From: Nitrososphaeraceae archaeon
GTDB taxonomy: Archaea; Thermoproteota; Nitrososphaeria; Nitrososphaerales; Nitrososphaeraceae
Assembly (NCBI GenBank): GCA_031316115.1
Contig: JALDRC010000001.1
Coordinates: 434,001 to 498,000 of the forward strand
Reading direction: 5' to 3'
DNA length: 64,000 nucleotides
In this document: positions 56,191 through 64,000 of the stretch, in pieces
Layout of the letters: each line of letters starts with the position of its first letter
How positions within the stretch are numbered: the first letter of the stretch is position 1
Program-made: the position numbers and the translations under genes
Notes under the pieces: generated by a model
Seen by the model: only the letters and a program-made list of their open reading frames with translations
The model's database searches: none
Told to the model about the DNA's origin: nothing

Positions 56191-56757
56191 ATGTCTAAAA
56201 GAATGAAAGTAAAAAAAATATTAGGAGAATTGATTGAAAATCGTGTGATTATTTGGAATCTAAATGATTCCAAAAATCTTTTTGGTAGTGGATATTATGG
56301 AAAACCTTTGGGAATTTCAAAGCCCAAAGGTATTAATTTTGAGGCTCCTTTGATCTTAGATTTGATAGAGAGTTATTACCTGATCCAAAGAGGAAAACTT
56401 AAGGTGATGTCTAAAAACAATTTAGTACCTGGCAAGTATTTAAAGGAAATTTGCAGAAAACAATATGATAAATTTGATATAAAGTATATTGTTTTTCAGA
56501 ATTTAAGGGATATGGGTTATGTCGTATCTCCTGGAATAAAATTTGGTTGTGATTTTGCAGTATATGAACAAGGGCCTGGGATAGATCACGCTCCTTTTCT
56601 TGTCCAGGTATCCAACAAAGAAGAAATAATCTCCGCTACAAATATTGTGTTAAGTGGAAGATTAGCTACTACAGTCAAAAAACAATTTGTTATTGCAGTA
56701 CCTCAAGTTAGAGAGAGAAAAGTTGAATTTATAGGATTTGATTGGTGGAAAGCTTAA
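56191..56757 (+). CDS. endA: tRNA-splicing endonuclease
   Basis: EndA cuts bulge-helix-bulge structures in precursor tRNAs. The catalytic triad fits Y125 (FAVYE), H133 (GIDHAPF) and K164 (TVKKQF), with the usual spacing. GIKFGCDFAVYEQGPG is the family signature. The 188 residues match the short archaeal subunit. Window tRNAs with introns outside the anticodon loop imply broad specificity, either of this enzyme or of a heteromer with a second subunit encoded elsewhere. Confidence 0.93.
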   Translation: MSKRMKVKKILGELIENRVIIWNLNDSKNLFGSGYYGKPLGISKPKGINFEAPLILDLIESYYLIQRGKLKVMSKNNLVPGKYLKEICRKQYDKFDIKYIVFQNLRDMGYVVSPGIKFGCDFAVYEQGPGIDHAPFLVQVSNKEEIISATNIVLSGRLATTVKKQFVIAVPQVRERKVEFIGFDWWKA

Positions 56758-57152
56758 CTTTTAGTATCAATTTGTGAAATATATTACAAGAGTTGTTTTC
56801 TTAATTTCGACAGTACAACTAAAAAATATACAAGGACGGTATTTTTCTAATATAATATTAAAAAATCATAAAATGAGTATTTTAACATATATTATATGTT
56901 TTTTAATATTAATAACAGATTAAAATGGCGATATAAAATCAAGCAATACACAAGTATTTCCAGAGATTCTTGATTTTAGAGATAATTGTGGGAAATGTAC
57001 TCGACAGTCTACTCATCTTCGGAAATATCGCATCATATCAATAATTCAAGCATAATACATAAAATAAAATTGAATGGATAATAGGAAAATGAAAATTAAA
57101 AGATGAGAATCACAAAGATAAAATAAGTAAAATTTGTCATTATAATCGATAT
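56758..57152. other. Gene-free region upstream of the S17e operon
   Basis: About 395 AT-rich bases with no supported frame. A palindromic AT stretch near 56875-56920 (aacatatattatatgtt) may form a hairpin. The promoter of rps17e should lie near its right end. Confidence 0.5.
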
Positions 57153-57377
57153 ATGAACAGGATAAAACGATTATCTAATGAGTTGTTGTCCAAATATCCT
57201 AATCAATTCACAATTAATTTTGATGAGAATAAAAAAATGATTTCGGATATTGCGACAGTTCGATCAAAGATTTTGAGGAATAAGGTTGCAGGATATATCA
57301 CCTCTAAATTAAGAAAAGAATCAGATAAAGAAAAGAATCAACAAACAGACAATCAAACTGATGATGAATTAAATTAA
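57153..57377 (+). CDS. rps17e: Small ribosomal subunit protein S17e
   Basis: The 74 residues match archaeal S17e: IKRLSNELLSKYPNQFT, then NFDENKKMISDIATVRSK and LRNKVAGYITSKLRKE, with a polar C-terminal tail (DKEKNQQTDNQTDDELN). The N-terminus is a few residues shorter than usual, but the frame is open upstream without another good start codon. A ubiquitin-like gene follows with one base between, and cgi121 follows that: a translation-linked operon. Confidence 0.9.
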   Translation: MNRIKRLSNELLSKYPNQFTINFDENKKMISDIATVRSKILRNKVAGYITSKLRKESDKEKNQQTDNQTDDELN

Positions 57378-57378
57378 C

Positions 57379-57633
57379 TTGATAACATTTCGCTTACTGG
57401 GTGGATTGAGATTTACTGTTGGAGAAAATATCTTATTAGTTGACAAATCTAAAATGACTATAAATGAAATTTTTGAATTTTTAAAAATGAACTCTAAAAA
57501 CAAAAATACAATAGATCCCCAAAATGTTTTGATATCCATCAATGGGACAGATTCAAGTGTATTAGGGGGGAAGGATGCCGTAATAAAGGATGGTGACCAT
57601 GTCACTTTAGTAACAATTGTGCATGGTGGTTGA
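57379..57633 (+). CDS. MoaD/ThiS/Urm1-like ubiquitin-fold protein ending in Gly-Gly
   Basis: The 84 residues form a beta-grasp fold and end in VTIVHGG, the Gly-Gly tail that is adenylated and thiocarboxylated in sulfur carriers or conjugated to lysines in archaeal SAMPs. FRLLGGLRFTVGENILLVD and VLISINGTDSSVLGGKDAVIKDGDHV are typical. The start is a TTG at 57379, one base after the S17e stop codon. The position in a translation operon suggests tRNA thiolation (Urm1/SAMP2 type) rather than molybdopterin synthesis; this is inference. Confidence 0.85.
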   Translation: MITFRLLGGLRFTVGENILLVDKSKMTINEIFEFLKMNSKNKNTIDPQNVLISINGTDSSVLGGKDAVIKDGDHVTLVTIVHGG

Positions 57634-57654
57634 GAAATACTGTTTTAGAGCAAA

Positions 57655-58182
57655 ATGATTTATGAAAAAATCAAAGGAAAATATATTTATTTTCATACTT
57701 TTTATGCTAAGAACCATATAAATTATAATTTTGAAATCGAACAGATAAGGAAAGATTTTTTAAATTCGAAAGTGCAGATAATAAATGCTGATTCTTTCTT
57801 TAATTTAGAACACATAATAGAAGTTTTAAAAATATCTTTATCTGCAGAGGAACGTTTTACCATGGTTGCAAAAAAAATTGAAGTAGATTTTCTAATGCGC
57901 ATTATAGGAACTAATAACATTCAAAATGCATTGAAAAAAGGCGGTATAAAAAATAATCAATATAATACCCTTATAGCAATTAATAACAATCTATGCCATA
58001 ATATTAAAATGAAAGAAAAAATAACTTTATTGTTTGGACCATCTAATGATGACATATTTTTCAACAAAGAAGAAAAGGAGAAAAAACTAGAATTTTTCAA
58101 AAAAGAATTAGGTCTTGAATTTATTAATGAAGAATCAATATTAAAATTTTTAATTGAAAAATCTGTGTTAATTTACAGATGA
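57655..58182 (+). CDS. cgi121: KEOPS complex subunit Cgi121
   Basis: Cgi121 is the KEOPS subunit that binds the 3' CCA end of tRNA for N6-threonylcarbamoyl-adenosine synthesis. Family features: QIINADSFFNLEHIIEVLKIS (about 42-62), the AKK helix in FTMVAKKIEVDFLMRIIG and IQNALKKGGI. The 175 residues fit the archaeal protein. It follows the ubiquitin-like gene by 21 bases, in line with the link between tRNA modification and S17e seen in the operon. Confidence 0.88.
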   Translation: MIYEKIKGKYIYFHTFYAKNHINYNFEIEQIRKDFLNSKVQIINADSFFNLEHIIEVLKISLSAEERFTMVAKKIEVDFLMRIIGTNNIQNALKKGGIKNNQYNTLIAINNNLCHNIKMKEKITLLFGPSNDDIFFNKEEKEKKLEFFKKELGLEFINEESILKFLIEKSVLIYR

Positions 58183-59678
58183 ATAGTTATTTATTAGAAG
58201 AGATAAATTTAAATGAGCATATTTTTATATTTACCTAATGAGTTGACAAATATTATCAAGGATTATAGCAAATAAATTAAAACAGATTGAATGTTCAAAC
58301 AAATTATTTTATTGCTTGTAGATATTATCAAAATAATAAGTCTCTATTTAAATCCTATGTTTTAGAACATGTATAATTGATCATAAATTTAATACTTACT
58401 CCTAGAGATCTTATAAGAAGGTTTTGAGAAATATGAAAAAGATTTCAATTTGATATCGAACATCTAGATAATTATGCATAGTCCTTAACATAATTTAAAG
58501 GAAAAATTTCTGTATTTAGAATGTAGATGTTTTGAAATATTTGTTGAAACAAATGTTCTTTCTTTAAAGGATGTTAATCATATAATTGTTTCCGGTATAA
58601 GAAATATCCTTGGTGTTAATAACTTTAAATAAGAATAGTGACTTATAACTGGAATCATGGCTTTATGAGAAAAGAAATTTAAATACAGTTACAAATGAGT
58701 TTACTACCAGATCTTTTTCTATTCTTATCTAAAAAGTTCAAGAGGATACATAAAAGATATAATCCAACTTGAAATAAAATATTATCTCATCAGGTATTTG
58801 ACACCTACTTTATGTCCCTACGCTAGTATCATGTTTTTCAATACCACAAATACTCTTTTGCGGTATTACAATAAATATGTTATTTTAATTTAGAATATGA
58901 ATTTTAAAATAAAATGTGAGTCAGAGCATATCAATATTTGTATTAGTTTTCCATAAATTCATTGCTGTTCGTACATTGTAATATACCAATAAAAGTTTTT
59001 GATGTACAGTCGTCAGTTGAAATATGATAATATAAACCTATTATGGTTAATAAAAAGGTCTTATCAAGCAAATTTCTTTAATTTCGTATCTATCAAGGAA
59101 TTTAAAGGCAATTTATGATATTTTGTTTGAAATTGAAATGCCAAATAATCTTTTCAATATATCCAGTATTTCTGGTTTTAATGATACCGAGAATTTTTGT
59201 TCAACTTTTTTAACATAAAATTTTTGAAATACTATCATTTATCTTTCCAATCCATTTTATAGTGATTATTATGGGAAATTAAATCTTACATCGAGCATAA
59301 GGATATTTATCTCCTAGCGGGATCATTTTGTTCTACCTTTTTATCGGTTCTTTGGATTGTACATGATTGTGTATAATCCTCTTTCACTACATCCAACCTA
59401 TCTTTTTTGAAACACTTTGATTAAAGGTATAAATGCAGTCTTGATACTAGCATGTATCTCTTTTCAAGTTCTATTACTTTCTATCTATTAATTTCCTTTT
59501 AATTATTCCTTATTTCCATTTCTAGGACCTTATTATAGTGCAGTCGGTTAAACAAAACTTTTCTTAATTCTAAGTTTGTTACTGTTATTATTGTATAATA
59601 TAGTTACTCTATTAGATAAATAAAACGAAATACTTTATAACCGTTCAAAGAAATAATGTTTAACACTGAAAAACAGAT
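58183..59678. other. Longest gene-free region (about 1.5 kb)
   Basis: AT-rich DNA without a supported gene. A 37-codon open stretch on the minus strand (59310-59420) has protein-like composition but no start and no match. No insertion-sequence ends were found. It may be a graveyard of decayed sequence. Confidence 0.5.
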
Positions 59679-60548
59679 TCAGTGAGGATTTTCCAAGATA
59701 TTCATAAATTTATACATTTTACTGTAGGACACACCTAAATCTTTAGAACTCTGTGCTGAGCTTTTTAAATTGGTTAAATTCTTTAAAAATTTAGATTTAT
59801 GCTGGTTGTTAATTAACTTCTTGTATTCGTTTAAGCTTTTGTTAAATTTCAAAAGTTCCTTTTGAAAAAAATGATTATCAAAAAGAAGAGAACTGATTAA
59901 GTGGAGGTCATCATTCAAAATGCTTTCGGATATAATAGATTGGATTCTAAAAGTAGTTCCTCCGAAGGTCAATAAATCATTATAATTTTCATCTTTTATA
60001 GCATCGATAAACAGGATATTGATAAAATATGTTAGACCTAGAACTATACTCATCATGCGGTCATGTAGATCTACATCTTTAACCTCGAAGATCTGAAATC
60101 CTGGAAATATTTTTTTGACAATTCTTATTTCCTTTTGACGATTCTTAACTGGGATAAATATTATTTTCGATTTTGTTAAAATGGAAGCTCCTGGACCAAA
60201 CATAGGATGTATACAAATAGGAACGATTTTGTTGTGAATATTCATCAATTCATTGAAGGATTTATTTTTAATTGATGATATTTCAAGTAATATAGATTTT
60301 GGCTTCATTAGATTTGAGCATTTTTCAATCATTTTTGCTGTAACTCTCAAAGGTACACAAAGAATCACTACATCAGACGATTTAACACAATCTTCAATTG
60401 TATATGCTACGATTGAATTATGTATACCTTTTAATGATTCAGGATTAATATCAAAGATCTTGAGTGTTATATCTTTTTTATGAGAAAAAAAATTGATAAA
60501 CCAAGATCCCATTTTGCCTCCTGCACCAATTATTGAAACCTCTTTCAT
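59679..60548 (-). CDS. tyrA: Prephenate dehydrogenase (TyrA family)
   Basis: It oxidises prephenate (or arogenate) in tyrosine synthesis. The dinucleotide motif is IIGAGGKMGSWFINFF (6-21), and ICIHPMFGPGAS carries the catalytic histidine and substrate loop. The 289 residues include a C-terminal extension of about 35 residues beyond the core. It is 12 bases downstream of the chorismate mutase/aminotransferase gene, closing the visible aromatic operon. The neighbouring mutase domain makes its substrate. Confidence 0.88.
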   Translation of the reverse strand: MKEVSIIGAGGKMGSWFINFFSHKKDITLKIFDINPESLKGIHNSIVAYTIEDCVKSSDVVILCVPLRVTAKMIEKCSNLMKPKSILLEISSIKNKSFNELMNIHNKIVPICIHPMFGPGASILTKSKIIFIPVKNRQKEIRIVKKIFPGFQIFEVKDVDLHDRMMSIVLGLTYFINILFIDAIKDENYNDLLTFGGTTFRIQSIISESILNDDLHLISSLLFDNHFFQKELLKFNKSLNEYKKLINNQHKSKFLKNLTNLKSSAQSSKDLGVSYSKMYKFMNILENPH

Positions 60549-60560
60549 TTGCTATTATCA

Positions 60561-61940
60561 TTATTCAATATAGTTTTCTATTATATCTAACCCTCTATTA
60601 AGGACGTCTTCTGGTTGACATGCTGATAGTCTTATAAATTGCTTATAATTTGAACCGAATCCACTTCCTGGTGCTACGGCTACATTATTTTCCAATAATT
60701 TTTCCACTAAAACAACGTCGGAGGTCTCAAGGCCTGAATTAATCTGAGTAAAAACATACATTGCACCATCAGGATATAGGAATTTCATTTTCATTTTTTG
60801 AATTCTATTACATATCAGATCAATACGTGATTTAATTAAGTCTACATTGTCTTTGATATCATTCCCTAGTGCAGCCATTGCGCAATATTGCATTGGTTCT
60901 GCGACAGATGTCATAGAGGTTGCCTGAATTCCTTTCATCTTTCCGATAATTTCTTTATTTGCAATTCCATATCCTACTCTAAATCCAGTCATACCAAATG
61001 TTTTTGAGAAAGAAGAGATCATGATTTTTTTATCATATTCATTTTGTAATACACTATTAAAATCTACAAAAGAGTAATCCGAATAAACTTCATCACTTAA
61101 CAGGAATAATTTATGATCCTTTGCTAAAGATATTATCTTGTCAAGTATACTTTGAGGAAGGATTTTACCCGTTGGATTGTTTGGATAATTTAGTACTATC
61201 ATTTTAGTATTATCGTTAACTAGTTTTTCCAGTTTTGAAATATTAGGATTCCATTTTTCGTTTAATGAGGTTCTTAAAGTTCTTGTTTTTACATCGATTA
61301 AATCTGCACATTCTTTATATGCTGGCCATGTAGGCTCGATATTAATCAATTCATCACCAGGTTTAAGTAAAGATGTTATAGCACAAAATACTGCAAATCT
61401 ACCGCCTGGCGTCACAAGTACTTGATCTGACTTTATCCCACACCCAACGGTATCCGCTATTTTAGCGCGAAGCTGAGGAATTCCTAAGAGATCCGTATAA
61501 TGATAGTTTTTATTCCTATAGATTTTTGAAAGTTCTTTTTTCACAGATAAAGGAGGCGGGAAATCTGGTTCGCCCACTTCCAAATGAAGGATTTTTTTTC
61601 CTTTTTTTTCCATCTCTTTTGCTTTCATGAAAATTGCCACATGCGGTGAGATTTTCTGGGAATCGACTTGATCATTTTGTAGTCGGACTGATTCCAACAA
61701 AAGTAAATTCAATAATCGACCTGACAATTCTAAATCCATGCCAAGATTTTCAGCAAGTTTAATGACAGAATCTTTGATATCCTTCTCCACTTTTTCGTCT
61801 TCTACATCAATGGACAGATTTTGTTTTACTGTTCCAATTTTCTTCGCTATTTCCATTCTGGTATGGACTAATTGGATTATTTTACCAGTTACCTCCTTCA
61901 TTTCTGTTCGCAATTTTGATAGTTCTTCCGTATTGTTCAT
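60561..61940 (-). CDS. Chorismate mutase - aminotransferase fusion protein
   Basis: Two domains are joined. Residues 1-88 are an AroQ-type chorismate mutase helix bundle (LRTEMKEVTGKIIQLVHTRMEIAKKIGTVK). Residues 95-459 are a class I PLP aminotransferase with NYPNNPTG (251-258), SDEVY (282-286) and the lysine K313 in SSFSKTFG. The first domain would convert chorismate to prephenate and the second transaminate an aromatic oxo-acid or prephenate. The ATG directly follows the aroC stop codon, and AGGTGAT at the aroC end can serve as ribosome binding site. Free-standing versions are more usual. Confidence 0.88.
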   Translation of the reverse strand: MNNTEELSKLRTEMKEVTGKIIQLVHTRMEIAKKIGTVKQNLSIDVEDEKVEKDIKDSVIKLAENLGMDLELSGRLLNLLLLESVRLQNDQVDSQKISPHVAIFMKAKEMEKKGKKILHLEVGEPDFPPPLSVKKELSKIYRNKNYHYTDLLGIPQLRAKIADTVGCGIKSDQVLVTPGGRFAVFCAITSLLKPGDELINIEPTWPAYKECADLIDVKTRTLRTSLNEKWNPNISKLEKLVNDNTKMIVLNYPNNPTGKILPQSILDKIISLAKDHKLFLLSDEVYSDYSFVDFNSVLQNEYDKKIMISSFSKTFGMTGFRVGYGIANKEIIGKMKGIQATSMTSVAEPMQYCAMAALGNDIKDNVDLIKSRIDLICNRIQKMKMKFLYPDGAMYVFTQINSGLETSDVVLVEKLLENNVAVAPGSGFGSNYKQFIRLSACQPEDVLNRGLDIIENYIE

Positions 61941-63044
61941 TTAATCACCTTTTAATACATTAGGAATAAATCCACATTTGATAGCATGATCTGCCAAGAT
62001 AAATGAAACTAAATTCTCTACAACCGGAGGAGCTCTTGGAACTACGCACGGGTCATGTCTTCCAGGAACCTTAAGATCAACGATTGTATTTGTGTTTAAA
62101 TCTAGTGTTCTTTGTACTTTTGCTATTGAAGCAGCTGGTTTAAATCCTATTCTGATAACCAAAGGCATGCCGTCAGACAATCCTCCTAAGATACCTCCTG
62201 AATTATTAGTTATTGTAACGATTTGTCCATCTTTATTAATGAAAAGATCATTGTTTTCTGACCCCGATAATCTACTACCAGTAAATCCAGAACCAAATTC
62301 GACCGCTTTAACAGCAGGAATACTAAAAAGTGCTTTGCTCAGGTCAGATTCAAGGGATGAAAAAACAGGTTCTCCTAGCCCCACAGGAAGACCAATACTA
62401 ACGCATTCAATTATCCCTCCTAGTGAATCTCCTGATCTTCTAGATGAAAGAATTGCTTCCTTCATTTTTTCTGCAATCCCCAAATCCGGACATCTTACAT
62501 CATTTGAATATCGATATTTCTTGGCAATTTCAAATGATATATCATTGGATTTTATTCCACCTATTTCTATAGTATAAGCAACAGTTTCTATTCCTAATGT
62601 ATGCTTTAACAATTTTTTTCCGACCGACCCTGCCATAACATAACTAGCTGTAAGTCTGCCAGAAAATCTTCCACTCCCCCTGAAATCTGAATATCCTCCG
62701 TATTTCAACAAAGCTGGATAGTCAGAATGACCTGGTCGTGGTATATTTTTTATTTTCTCATAAGGTGTAGAATCAGAATCTTTGTTCCAAATTATCATAC
62801 AAATAGGTGCACCGGTAGTAAATCCATTAAAAGTACCTGAAAAAATTTCTAGCTTGTCTTCTTCTTTTCTTTGGGTAGTAATAATAGATTGGCCTGGTTT
62901 TCTTAGATCTAGATCTGGTTGTATGTCAGATTCGGATAATGGAAGTCCAGCTGGGCATCCGTCTAGTAGAGAGCCAACGCATTTTCCATGGCTTTCACCA
63001 AAACTCGTGACAACAAAACGTTCACCTAGGCTATTTCCCACCAT
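61941..63044 (-). CDS. aroC: Chorismate synthase
   Basis: It removes phosphate from EPSP to make chorismate, using reduced FMN. The three family signatures are visible: GESHGKCVGSLLDGCPAG near the N-terminus, RPGHSDYPALLKYG in the middle, and SSRRSGDSLGG later. The C-terminal RHDPCVVPRAPPVVENL is typical too. At 367 residues it is full length. It lies 84 bases downstream of aroA and directly abuts the mutase/aminotransferase gene. Confidence 0.95.
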   Translation of the reverse strand: MVGNSLGERFVVTSFGESHGKCVGSLLDGCPAGLPLSESDIQPDLDLRKPGQSIITTQRKEEDKLEIFSGTFNGFTTGAPICMIIWNKDSDSTPYEKIKNIPRPGHSDYPALLKYGGYSDFRGSGRFSGRLTASYVMAGSVGKKLLKHTLGIETVAYTIEIGGIKSNDISFEIAKKYRYSNDVRCPDLGIAEKMKEAILSSRRSGDSLGGIIECVSIGLPVGLGEPVFSSLESDLSKALFSIPAVKAVEFGSGFTGSRLSGSENNDLFINKDGQIVTITNNSGGILGGLSDGMPLVIRIGFKPAASIAKVQRTLDLNTNTIVDLKVPGRHDPCVVPRAPPVVENLVSFILADHAIKCGFIPNVLKGD

Positions 63045-63128
63045 AATACCACTACTAATTGTTTACTATATATAATGACTTTTAAATCTGAAACTTCAGT
63101 CTTTCTTAGAAATTAATTTATTTAGATT

Positions 63129-64000
63129 TCATTTGAGGAGGTTAATATTCGCACCTAACCTTTTCAAATCATTTAAGAAAACGGGGTATGATACATCCAC
63201 AGACTCTGCACCGGTCACTATAGATTTTTCTGTAAGAAGGGAAGCTATTGCAAACGCCATGAATAACCTGTGATCATTGTGTGAATCAAGTGTTGCGTTT
63301 CTGATTCGTCTTATTGGATAGATAACCATTTTGTCCTTCCATGTAGAAATAGATACTCCCAATTTCCTCAATTCAGAAGATAGAACAGATACCCTATCCG
63401 TTTCCTTTAGTCTTGCATGGGAGATACCATATATTTTTATTGGAGAGGTAGTTTTTAGTGATAAAATTGCAATTGCCGGCAAGAGATCTGGAGTATTACT
63501 TAAATTACACTCTATTCCCTTTAATTGGTTAGAACCAGTAACTGTTACTTCTCCCTTTTCTTTATATACTCTTATATTTCCACCCATATTTTTAACTATA
63601 TCTAGTATTTGTTTATCTCCTTGAGGATAATCAAAATTTAATCCTTTTATATTGATTTTTCCTCCACATAATACGCCTGCTGAAATCATAAGAGCTGCAG
63701 CTGAAAAATCACCTGGAATAGTAAATGTAGTTCCTTTATACCTTCCCAAGGGAACAATATATTGCGAATAGTCTGGGTTATGATTTATTTGAACACCAAA
63801 ATTTTTCATTGTTTCCATTGTGGCTTGAATATATGGGGTGGAAACTTGTTTTCCTTTAACATTCAAGGTTACTTCAGAACGTGCATAAATACATGAGACA
63901 ATAAGAGAAGAAATAAATTGACTTGAAATATTGCCGTCAATATTGACATTTCCCCCAGTTATCCCTCCTCCTTTTATCACTATTGGAGGGGTTCCTTTAT
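63129..64000 (-). CDS. aroA: EPSP synthase, C-terminal part (cut by window edge)
   Basis: 3-phosphoshikimate 1-carboxyvinyltransferase forms EPSP, the substrate of the next step but one. The visible part contains GGNVNIDGNISSQFISSL, PGDFSAAALMISAG, the ARLKETDRV segment and SHNDHRLFMAFAIASLL, all hallmark AroA motifs. The frame is still open at the window edge (KGTPPIVIKGGG), so the GTG at 63980 is internal and about 130-140 N-terminal residues lie to the right. The full chain is normally about 420-430 residues. Confidence 0.93.
   Translation of the reverse strand, partial: KGTPPIVIKGGGITGGNVNIDGNISSQFISSLIVSCIYARSEVTLNVKGKQVSTPYIQATMETMKNFGVQINHNPDYSQYIVPLGRYKGTTFTIPGDFSAAALMISAGVLCGGKINIKGLNFDYPQGDKQILDIVKNMGGNIRVYKEKGEVTVTGSNQLKGIECNLSNTPDLLPAIAILSLKTTSPIKIYGISHARLKETDRVSVLSSELRKLGVSISTWKDKMVIYPIRRIRNATLDSHNDHRLFMAFAIASLLTEKSIVTGAESVDVSYPVFLNDLKRLGANINLLK

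Noticed and set aside
59310-59420. 37-codon open stretch on the minus strand with protein-like composition
   Set aside because: No start codon and no recognisable match; expected by chance in 1.5 kb.
62092-63075. Long plus-strand frames opposite aroC
   Set aside because: aroC is complete with its signatures on the minus strand; these are shadows.
1-64000. CRISPR array, rRNA or toxin-antitoxin/defence island
   Set aside because: No regularly spaced repeats, no rRNA-like stretch and no recognisable defence genes were found on reading both strands.

Overview
The window is AT-rich archaeal DNA, most likely from an ammonia-oxidising-type Thaumarchaeon (Nitrososphaeria, perhaps a Nitrosocosmicus or Nitrososphaera relative). 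The archaeal assignment rests on ribosomal proteins L40e and S17e, the KEOPS subunit Cgi121, a Cdc48 AAA ATPase, tRNA-splicing endonuclease EndA with intron-containing tRNA genes, ATCase regulatory chain PyrI, archaeal RqcH and the UPF0200/UPF0201 pair. The thaumarchaeal placement is inference from gene content and was not tested against a database.

Layout. 1-6.4 kb: the 3' part of aspartate kinase, cobalamin gene cbiH, tyrosyl-tRNA synthetase, sucCD, a zinc-ribbon microprotein and a methyltransferase-like protein. 6.5-8.7 kb: a small zinc-finger protein, a decayed IS6-like element and an orphan pyrI. 9-17.3 kb: rqcH with a CBS/zinc-ribbon gene, a small membrane protein, cobalamin genes cbiT-cbiL-cbiF, a YgjP-type metalloprotein and cdc48. 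17.4-23.7 kb: a membrane glycosyltransferase, several small membrane or secreted proteins, DedA, a shortened nucleotide-sugar dehydrogenase and a rhodanese. 23.8-29.5 kb: pstB-phoU, a GNA1-like acetyltransferase, a racemase-like protein without catalytic cysteines and a HyuA-like ATPase. 30.7-37.7 kb: prs, RNase Z, small proteins, ATP-type pckA and a tRNA-Gln gene read here as carrying three introns. 38-43.7 kb: the etfB-etfA-ETF:quinone oxidoreductase operon and a universal stress protein. 44.7-51.2 kb: a broken IS5-like element with target duplications, a tRNA-Arg gene with a D-loop intron, an unknown 498-aa protein, the UPF0200/UPF0201 pair and an IS6-like element with an amber-interrupted transposase. 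51.3-58.2 kb: L40e, a B12-type radical SAM protein, a TauE transporter, homoserine dehydrogenase, endA, S17e, a ubiquitin-like protein and cgi121. 59.7-64 kb: the aromatic operon aroA-aroC-(chorismate mutase/aminotransferase)-tyrA.

How the genes connect. Aspartate kinase and homoserine dehydrogenase belong to the aspartate-family pathway. aroA, aroC, the mutase/transaminase fusion and tyrA cover the late steps to tyrosine. Four cobalamin-ring methyltransferases are present, together with a radical SAM protein of a type that often uses B12. sucCD and pckA belong to central carbon metabolism. EndA would process the intron-bearing tRNAs seen here. L40e, S17e, TyrS, RqcH and Cgi121 serve translation and its quality control.

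Long gene-free stretches (several of 0.6-1.5 kb) and three insertion-sequence relics show a loosely packed genome. No CRISPR array, rRNA or defence island was seen. The points most worth checking are the multi-intron tRNA-Gln, the racemase homologue with both catalytic cysteines changed to serine, the kinase-like gene without a recognisable start codon, and the sugar-nucleotide dehydrogenase that lacks its C-terminal domain.
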